Of a stretch of 64,000 bases of DNA, positions 57,225-64,000 are shown one piece after another; the first letter of the stretch is position 1; each line of letters opens with the position of its first letter. The notes beneath the pieces are model-generated. The model was not told the origin of the DNA, did no database searches, and worked only from the letters and a program-made list of their open reading frames with translations. The position numbers were made by a program, and so were the translations under genes. Source of the stretch: Tiliqua scincoides (lineage: Eukaryota > Chordata > Lepidosauria > Squamata > Scincidae); contig NC_089829.1 in NCBI RefSeq assembly GCF_035046505.1, forward strand, positions 33,027,460 to 33,091,459, in the 5' to 3' direction.

Positions 57225-57790
57225 CGCAATCCTATCTTGCACTGGAACAGATAGACCTGGAGATCTGCACTGTATCTAACGCAAGATTGGGGCCAGAAGT
57301 GGTTCAGCCGGAGACAAGGGGAAACTCTTCCCCTTACCCCCAGGTAAGCCACCACAGCCCCAATGGGTTTCCTCAGACTTGTGCCACCTCAGGAGGCAGC
57401 ATAAGTTTGAGAAGAACAAAGTGGCTTGAAAATATGGGCTACTTGGGAAACAGGGTTGGGATATGGCATAACAGCTGGGTCCCAGCCCCACCTCCCACTC
57501 CCCGAGACCACCCTCCACTTGCCGTCTCCCGACCCCGGAAACCTCCCTCCTGCCTCCTCCCGCCCTCCCCAGACCCCTGCATCAGCAGAGTTCAGCCGAC
57601 ACAACCTATCTGGTGCAAGCTGCCACGGAGGTTGGATTCAGCTTTCGTGCTCCAGCGCACCTCTGTGCACTGGTGTAGCTTGCTCCCAAGGAGGTGCAAA
57701 TGTGTTTTATGCCGTGTTTGCAACCCTCCTAGGCTGGTGCAAGGGACATGCATCGATCTAAAATTGTGCCTGCCACTTGCAATTTTTACA
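57225..57790. repeat. GC-rich repeat shared with 10545-10990
   Basis: It starts GCGCAATCCTATCTTGCACT and includes GGGATATGGCATAACAGCTG and a C-rich centre. The 219-codon plus-strand frame across it is a composition effect; PHKB is on the other strand and exon 28 begins below. Confidence 0.6.
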
Positions 57791-58195
57791 AGTATTTGTG
57801 TTAAAATTCTTAGAAGAGGCATTCCCTCCCATGTGGGAGAAAAGAGGGAATGCCTCTTCTGAGATGATGCTTGCCACCTGCACTTGTACAAGCAAATAAA
57901 AATCTGCTAGCCAAACTGAGCCTAAGCCACTGAGGTCTTCACAGATAAGAACTGTGAATTGCTCCTAGAAGAGAACAAAGAGCCAAAGCAGACAACAGTT
58001 AATTGGTATTTGTTTCCCCAGTAGAAGGAAGCTGGCTACTACGTTCCAAACCATAATTAATATTTTCAATTAATAATAATCTTCTTGGATGAAATCAGTT
58101 TTGTTTATGTGCACAACCCTGAGTATTGGACAGCAAAAGGCAACTAGAACTACCAAATGCCCAAGCAAACATAATAAAAAGACAGGTTTACAGAC

Positions 58196-58398
58196 CCCAC
58201 ACGTATCTTCAGCATGCCGTTAAATAACTCAGGGGAGTTGGAGATGATCCAGCCAATATGAATGACAAGTTCTTGCTGAAGAACAGCTTCCCTCTCATCC
58301 TGCAAATTACACTTGTTGTAGATGATGTTCTTAATTGCTCCAGGAGACAAGGGATTAGATATAATTTCTTCTTCCTGGCCAAATGCCCCAAGAGTCAC
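58196..58398 (-). CDS. PHKB: PHKB exon 28
   Basis: The exon encodes 67 full codons, [19 protein letters not shown]... to ...GMLKIRV, plus two bases (GG) of a glycine codon completed by the next exon. The conserved block [20 protein letters not shown] matches the PHKB C-terminal region very closely. The acceptor is CCTTCAG|GTGACT. The donor that keeps the frame is GG|GTCTGT, a weak site. Choosing it restores the KIR-V/I-G-W junction known from mammalian PHKB, which is why it was preferred over two nearby GT dinucleotides that break the frame. It is joined to either 91-nt upstream exon in phase 0. Confidence 0.95.
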
Positions 58399-58399
58399 C

Positions 58400-60070
58400 T
58401 GAAGGAATATATTACCGGCAATTAGAGTTACAACCTGAAGCAGGAGAGAAGCGAAGGACTACGTATGCCTCATAGCCCCTTTACTCGTCTCCCTGTTTGC
58501 ATCGGGACTGGACAGAGGGGGATAATTAGCTTGGTGAGTCACATTTACAGCTGATGGGTAAAGGAGATTTACATGGCCTTGTTACTGTGTATTAAAACAG
58601 CACTCCCTAACAAAAAGAGAAGCATCATCCCAAAAGGCAGGATGGTGGGTTGGGAGAGTGCCTGTTCAGAAGGAGACATGAGCAGTTGATTCTTTGTGAT
58701 TAAAATGATCAGGAATAATATATAATTCTTCTGATTCACTTCCAGAAGTGGGAGGAGGTGAGAGCCATCATTAGGCTTGTACTGTTTATGAGGTCACCAT
58801 CTTTGGATTATCCCCCTCCAGTATTCCATGCCTCTGGGATCTTACTTAGCCACAGTCATTCTTTAGTTCAGTGCTTTCCAACTTTTTTGACTGGTGGCTC
58901 CCTTGACCTATTAGGCCATTGGCCATGGCTCCCCACTAGGGCTACAATCTTATACATTGTATAGGGTGGTGAGTTTAGTTCCTCAGTTCAGGAAGAACTT
59001 GAAAGAGGAGAGTTTGGAGGTACCCAATTCAGGTTGCGTTAGGAGAGGGTCACATGACATGGATGGGACAGACCATAAAAACTCCTTTCACATTAAGATG
59101 TGAAAAACAACCCTGAACTAATGTTTATAATGCCCCCTCCTCAGTCACAGTATTTTTTTTCTGTTAAATTTTAATGCAGTGCCCCAATCTGGAGTATTAA
59201 ATCAGTTAGCAAGGCATCATGCTTCTCTAACTTTTGCATCTTAATAATAATGATGATGATGATGTTTCTTCACACACAACCTTGAAGTCAGTGCAATCAT
59301 AATGCTGCCTCTCTCTTTTATTATGGTTAATGGGCTGTACGGTCGTGTGTTCCATAACCCAACCTGTCCATTCACACACGTATGCCTTCATGATCCAAGT
59401 GTTAGCTATGGTTAGTCGTTAAGTCTGCACCAAAGTTAATCATGGTTAATGCTAACCAGGCTTCACCCCTAATGAAGAACTAAAAGTGAGGAAAAAGCAC
59501 ATAGTCCTGTTGCTTTAATCACTTCTAAAGGGCAAGCAACATTATGTCTGCACCAACTCTTGGACACAAGCAAGAGAAACAGGTAATCAGAACAGGTCCA
59601 GCCAAAGCAGAGATGACTATAAGCACTAAAAATCATGCTATATGAGTACAGACCATCGCAAGTGATATATATTATATTCGCTATAAAAAATCCCTTTTTG
59701 ATACAAGAACTTCCCTTCAAAACAACCTGCCTCCCAGAAGGTCAGGATGTGAAAACCAAACATGCAGTTTTGCAAACATGTCTGTTCACGTGTACTGTGA
59801 TACAAGTTTTCGTTTACCACTGTCTGCTGAAACAGTCTGATATGGCTCACCCTCTGGAAGTGTCAACTCCTGAATATGTGGCCCTCAAAGGACCCAGCAC
59901 CTTTGCCTTTGGGCTAGAAAGTCTTTAACTGAGGTGCTTGTCAAATGTAAATAACTGGCTTTTGCGCAAACATCTACCCTTTTCTTATCTTAATGGTCTA
60001 TTCCTATGTATGATGTGACCAGGTATGTATAAGTCTAGATTCTCCAAAAGTAAGCAGAAAATCTTTTAAG
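58400..60070. other. PHKB intron 27-28, no gene
   Basis: A hAT left-edge remnant, CAGTGCTTTCCAACTTTTTT, lies near 58869. (GAT)n near 59250. Otherwise anonymous. Confidence 0.4.
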
Positions 60071-60077
60071 CATACTA

Positions 60078-60245
60078 AGGGCCCAATCCTATCCAACTTT
60101 CCAGTGCTGGTGCAGCTGCAATGCAGCCATGAGGAAAGACAACTAATGTTCTCTTCCTGAAGGAAGCCTTCATGACCATAGGATGCAGCACATGCCTTGT
60201 TGGCATGGCTGCACCACCGCTGGTAAATTGGATAAGATTTGGTAC
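60078..60245. repeat. Palindromic MITE, CCCAATCCTATCC family, PHKB intron
   Basis: It starts GGGCCCAATCCTATCCAACT and TTCCAGTGCTGGTGCAGCTG, and ends GCTGGTAAATTGGATAAGAT. Both arms are clear; this copy gives the best view of the left arm. Confidence 0.8.
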
Positions 60246-61520
60246 TAAGTGGTTCAATTTTATAGACTAGTCCTCAATGCACCTGACCCCTGGGAGATTT
60301 GGTAACACTGGTTAAATTAGCAACTAAATTTGGTATGAACCTTAGAACTGGACTGGATCAGTGTTTCAAAAGTTGAAGTCTTTCTGCCATTCTACTCTGT
60401 GGTAAAAGATTTGGGTGCTACTGGAAAAGTGACCAATTCCCAACAATTCCTGAGGAACTGCTGCTGTATTATTGAGAAGTCTATTCAAGGAACTATCTGC
60501 ATTTTAGAACCAGCTCAGCATACTACAGACAACACAGAGCTTGCACCAAAATAACATTTGCAGGCCTCTTCATGAACCATTGTTGTCCAAGGCAGACAAA
60601 AGCCATTGTAAAGCTTACAACAATGTTTGACAGCTTGCAACCAGTTTTAGGCTAGCTAAAAGGCTAGACTCAAAACTACTTACTCTGGAAAGCTTCCATT
60701 TAGACGATCAATGACTTTTGGGGAACATGAAGTTGTATCATTCACTAACTTCTTATACCAGAAGGAAGGCAGGAAATTGTTCCAATTGGAATTCTAAACA
60801 ACATTAATTACCCAATCTTGGAGGAGAGAATTTCAAAATTCATTCCAGAATGGCTATTTGAAGCAGCAGGAAATTATGCTTCATTGTTGCTCCTTATGGT
60901 TCTTGTATTTCCCATTCTTCCCCTCCTTCTGCTGCTTCTGCTTCTCCCTACCTACAACTATCTTAACTGGTTTGCTCTCCTCTTGCAGCCTTCTCTCTTA
61001 GTCTTGGTCTAGCTGTCTAGCACATGCAGAAGAATGAGGGGGAATTAAGTGACAATAGTCTGAGATGGGAGAACAGACTGTGCCACTTCAGAATATAGAT
61101 CTGCAGGGAAAGGTCAGGGCTAGAGCCTCTCTCCCTGAAAGGTTATGCTTTGAACTGGCTGACCTAAAACAACCACCTATACCTGTACCTACATGTAGTG
61201 AAAAAACGTTTTCACTGGAGGAAGCAGGAAATCTGAACTAGGGAGGGAAGCAGCTGCAGTGATGGAGCAAAGTCCTTTTGCTATCCACTGTTAGCAGGGA
61301 GCCAACATGATGTTTCCACCAGTCCTATGAAAAGGTTATGGAGTTGCAATGCTTTTAGCACTTATTTAAATATGGCCCACTAATTTTCTAAAAGCTGTAC
61401 CTAGTAGTTGTGGAGATATTTTTTTTTAAGCACACAAAACATACTATGCAAGAGGCATAGGAAATCTAAAGTTCATATTTTGCCTGAACAATTTTTTTTT
61501 AACAATTCTGAAAAATACAG
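60246..61520. other. PHKB intron 27-28, no gene
   Basis: Anonymous DNA with a C/T-rich run of CTTCTGCTGCTTCTGC type near 60920-60950. No supportable feature. Confidence 0.35.
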
Positions 61521-61526
61521 ACTTAC

Positions 61527-61617
61527 CTGTTTACCCTGAACTAAAACATTAGTAATAGATGGTGCAAGGCTGTCCACTAGTTTACATAAAAGGCTTGCTG
61601 CGAAGCGCACAACAGAC
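61527..61617 (-). CDS. PHKB: PHKB exon 27 (mutually exclusive exon, B form)
   Basis: This is the alternative 30-residue segment of phosphorylase kinase beta. Borders on the minus strand are acceptor TGCCCTCAG and consensus donor CAG|GTAAGT. The exon is 91 nt, starts with one base of a split codon and ends in phase 0. The peptide contains VDSLAPSITNVLVQGKQ and is immediately followed in the protein by VTLGAFG of the next exon. Aligned without gaps to the 63263-63353 product, about half the residues match, including SLAP, IT, V and the final GKQ. That fits an old tandem exon duplication. Tissue-dependent choice between such exons is established for mammalian PHKB; use in this species is inferred. 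Confidence 0.93.
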
Positions 61618-61964
61618 CTGAGGGCAGAAAACAAAGCAATCCTACTGGATATCAAACACTATGTTTAATGAATCCAAGAATCTGATTAAGATTTTTGTTG
61701 CCATATTTAATAAGTCCCCAAATACTAAACATTTAAATATGTATGATTTATTGGACTCAAGATGTCTCTTCATAAAATATTTTTTTTGAGAGGCTAAAAT
61801 GTTAAATAATTTAACTACTGGAACAAGCATACTCTAATGGCTGATTTGAGTACATAGTATGAACTCATTAAACTGCATGCTACATTATAAGACATTGCAA
61901 GTTCTTTCTCTACATTAGAGAAAGAGTGCTTGACAAAATTACATAAGCAACAAAAAAAGTTCCA

Positions 61965-62190
61965 GACCCCCCCCCCCCCCCGGTGGATATTGGGGATCCA
62001 CAGATTCTGCTCCTTGTTAACCTCCATCTAGTTGTTTTTTATTTTTTAGCAACCAGGCTGCCAGAAGAATTTGCATCAGGATAAGAATTTATATTGCACT
62101 AATGGGCCTGTGGGGGGGGGGCGGGCACGTGGGGTCCCGCATCCACGGATAAGTGAAACTGCAGATACAGGAGGCCAGCTGTATATATAT
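61965..62190. repeat. DNA-element-like block between the mutually exclusive exons
   Basis: CCGGTGGATATTGGGGATCC at one edge and CCGCATCCACGGATAAGTGA, AACTGCAGATACAGGAGG at the other. Edge words as at 8515-9025 and 19380-19760. A C15 run opens it and a G9 run (62111-62119) lies inside. Confidence 0.45.
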
Positions 62191-62704
62191 TTTGTTTTAG
62201 ACCTCCTTGGCAATTTGCATTCAGTAAAAATTCTTTCATGGGTGAATGTGGTGGATTTTCTGGGAAGAACTGGTTGATTTCGAACCAAACAGTGTTGCCA
62301 AAAGCAGCAAATGTGGTAAATTCAGATGCAACCTCACTTCCCCATTCATCAGTAAACGGAAAGAGATATCACAGACTCAGCCAATACATGATGAGAATTC
62401 TAAATAGCCAGATGATCATATGATTGGTGCAATCACCCTATGAAAACCACAATCATATTCACTCTTGACTTCTAATCTCTACGTCTTTGAATGAACAAAA
62501 TGCAAATACATTATGAGGAAATATGCTCATCAGCACTGCCCTTCTGTGATGCATCTGCTGCTGGACTACATCACTTCAGACTGCAGGTCGAGAAAGTAAA
62601 TGCTGGAATGCAAAACACTCCCTATAATTTGAGAATGAGCTAGAACTTCCTTTGTACATGCAACTTTTATACTCATGGGAGATTTTAAATACTCAGCCTC
62701 ATAC

Positions 62705-62803
62705 CTGCCGTCTGAAATGGTACAGTCCAGCAACAAATCAATCTTAGGGAACAGCTGAATAAGGCTTGCGGCATCCAAGAAAAGCGGAGCATACTGTACA
62801 CGC
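62705..62803 (-). other. Candidate extra or cryptic exon between the mutually exclusive PHKB exons
   Basis: On the minus strand this segment is open for 33 residues (RVQYAPLF...LDCTISDGR). It is bordered by a pyrimidine-rich tract ending ACACAG and by a good donor, GGCAG|GTATGA. It begins with one base and ends with two. Inserting it before the 61527-61617 exon would therefore keep the PHKB frame and add 33 residues. A second AG, just before TATGCT, would instead let it follow the 63263-63353 exon in frame. I do not recognise the peptide in any PHKB protein I know. The frame stays open past the donor to about 62566, so a terminal exon, an unrecognised repeat or chance are all possible. Confidence 0.25.
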
Positions 62804-63262
62804 CTGTGTATGGAGCCAAGGAATGGAAAACGAGAACCATGTAAAGTGCCGGGTTTTAAAACGGTCTGCAGCTCTCAAGAGCAAATGGGTATTAATATAG
62901 TTATTGCTACAAAAGAAAAAAAGCTTCTTTTCTATTTTTTTAAACAGTACAGTCACAATCGAGCTGGAGGTCTCACGCTGTCTTAACTCAGGTTTTGTTG
63001 CTGAAACAATAATTTATCAGACAGTTAATGAATGTGTGTGTAATATTCCACTAAGTTAGTGCAAAACTAACCATCAAACTGATGCTGACTTCTGGGACAA
63101 TGAGTGCACACTTCTCAAAATCAAGAGCAAAGCATTTCCGACAAAAAAGAAACTCAACAAAAGAAAAAGATGAAAAAAACCAACATCTAAGCAAATACCA
63201 TCAAAATGCATGTCAGCCAGCACATCTCAAGCAGAACTGTTTCAAACCTCTGTGCACTTTAC

Positions 63263-63353
63263 CTGCTTCCCGTGGACTACCAAAGTAGTAATATGGGGAG
63301 CTAAAGAGGCAGCGAATTTCTGAATGGATGCCGCACTGCAGCGTAGCACCAAC
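63263..63353 (-). CDS. PHKB: PHKB exon 26 (mutually exclusive exon, A form)
   Basis: This exon encodes a 30-residue segment of the regulatory beta subunit of phosphorylase kinase, the cytosolic complex that activates glycogen phosphorylase. On the minus strand it runs from an acceptor ending ATCTAG to a donor CAG|GTAAAG. It is 91 nt: one base that completes a split codon (TG|G, Trp, in known PHKB), then 30 codons ending GKQ. The segment contains SLAPHITTLVVHGKQ, close to the common PHKB form (SIAPHITTFLVHGKQ, from memory). The exon at 61527-61617 has the same length, phases and GKQ ending, so the two are the known mutually exclusive pair. Both can splice in frame to the exon at 58196-58398. 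The preceding exon is not in the window. Confidence 0.9.
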
Positions 63354-63616
63354 CTAGATATGGCATAGGACAATTATGGAAGAGGAATTAAAAGGGAGAC
63401 TGTTTCCACATTTATTCTGCACAAAATACTCCAGTACTTACTTTAGAAGGCTTAAGGCGTTTGGGTGAACATCACTGGAATCTTTTCCTTACACATCGTT
63501 GTTGTTGAAACCCAAAGACCTCCAGGTCACATCACAAAATGTTTCATCCTCCTTGACTAGCACAGGATGGTTTCCACAGAAATGAGACTCACAATAGCCC
63601 TATTTAGATATTCTCT

Positions 63617-63770
63617 ACAGGCCCAATTCTATCCAACTTTCTAGTGCTGATGCAGCTACAGTGCAGTTCCAAGGTAAGGAAATAAATATAAATAAATGTT
63701 CCCTTTCCTTGAGTGTCCAGGAACATGGTAGCATGCTATATCCCTGATGCACCCCTGCCCCAGCTCTCCA
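63617..63770. repeat. Palindromic MITE, CCCAATCCTATCC family, PHKB intron
   Basis: It starts GGCCCAATTCTATCCAACTT and TCTAGTGCTGATGCAGCTAC; the right arm is decayed. Confidence 0.6.
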
Positions 63771-64000
63771 GGACAGAGTATGTCCAAAGAGCCAAATGCT
63801 GACCCTGTGAAGATGAATGCTTAACATTTAGGGTTCTATGTTACGGCGGTATTCTCTCCAGGGGGACAGTATGTCTCTTCAAGCAAATGCTGTCTCTGGA
63901 GAGAATTCATGAGCACAGGGGAAAGAGCTACAGAGAATAGCAGTGGTGGAGATAAACTGAAAGCCACACTGGTCATGGAGAACTAGTTGCACTTTGCTTA
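63771..64000. other. PHKB: PHKB intron upstream of exon 26
   Basis: No exon ending in the expected ...RAGSQKLW-type peptide was found on the minus strand, so the preceding exon lies outside the window. Confidence 0.5.

Noticed and set aside
57203-57862. 219-codon plus-strand open frame
   Set aside because: It runs across a GC-rich repeat shared with 10545-10990; proline-rich composition follows the C-rich DNA.

Overview
The window is vertebrate nuclear DNA, most likely from a squamate reptile. The evidence is coding exons split by GT-AG introns, CR1 LINE tails ending in TTCTTATGTTCTTA-type octamers, Sauria-type tRNA SINEs, many short hAT elements with 8-bp target duplications, and numerous microsatellites. 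A gecko-like lizard is a guess from the repeat mix; the species cannot be fixed. No bacterial-type operon, CRISPR array, rRNA cluster, retrovirus or LTR element was recognised.

The only host gene recognised is the 3' part of PHKB (phosphorylase kinase regulatory subunit beta) on the minus strand. Its exons run from 63353 down to a stop codon at 39979-39981. Eight exons match the C-terminal ~310 residues of vertebrate PHKB, with consistent phases and splice sites. Numbered as I remember the 33-exon human gene, they are 26, 27, 28, 29, 30, 31, 32 and 33. Exons 26 and 27 are both 91 nt, share phases and encode related 30-residue segments: the known mutually exclusive pair. Between them lies an open segment (62705-62803) with splice-like borders that might be an extra exon. 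The protein ends in a CaaX box, CYIS. Earlier exons lie beyond position 64000.

Positions 1 to about 39400 lie downstream of PHKB and hold no recognised gene. This gene desert is built of layered mobile elements. The main one is a nearly full-length RTE-type LINE (1790-5631) with endonuclease, reverse transcriptase and a C-terminal zinc-knuckle-like motif. It has one obvious frameshift and sits inside a short hAT element, which in turn sits in a CR1 tail. Two short SINEs (11443-11583 and 28703-28843) consist of a 5S rRNA-derived head joined to about 34 bases identical to the 3' end of this LINE. That pairing suggests the LINE mobilises a 5S-headed SINE, and it is the most interesting system seen here.

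The intron between PHKB exons 29 and 30 holds a second nested stack (45391-47553): a hAT-containing composite, a 5'-truncated CR1 inside it, and a minus-strand fragment of the same RTE LINE inside the CR1 with a perfect 10-bp target duplication. Other repeats include several hAT MITEs with target duplications, a ~170-bp palindromic family beginning CCCAATCCTATCCAACTTTC in at least seven places, an ~85-bp palindromic family, tRNA-derived SINEs on both strands, and microsatellites. Statements about similarity to known proteins and repeats come from memory of those families, not from a search.
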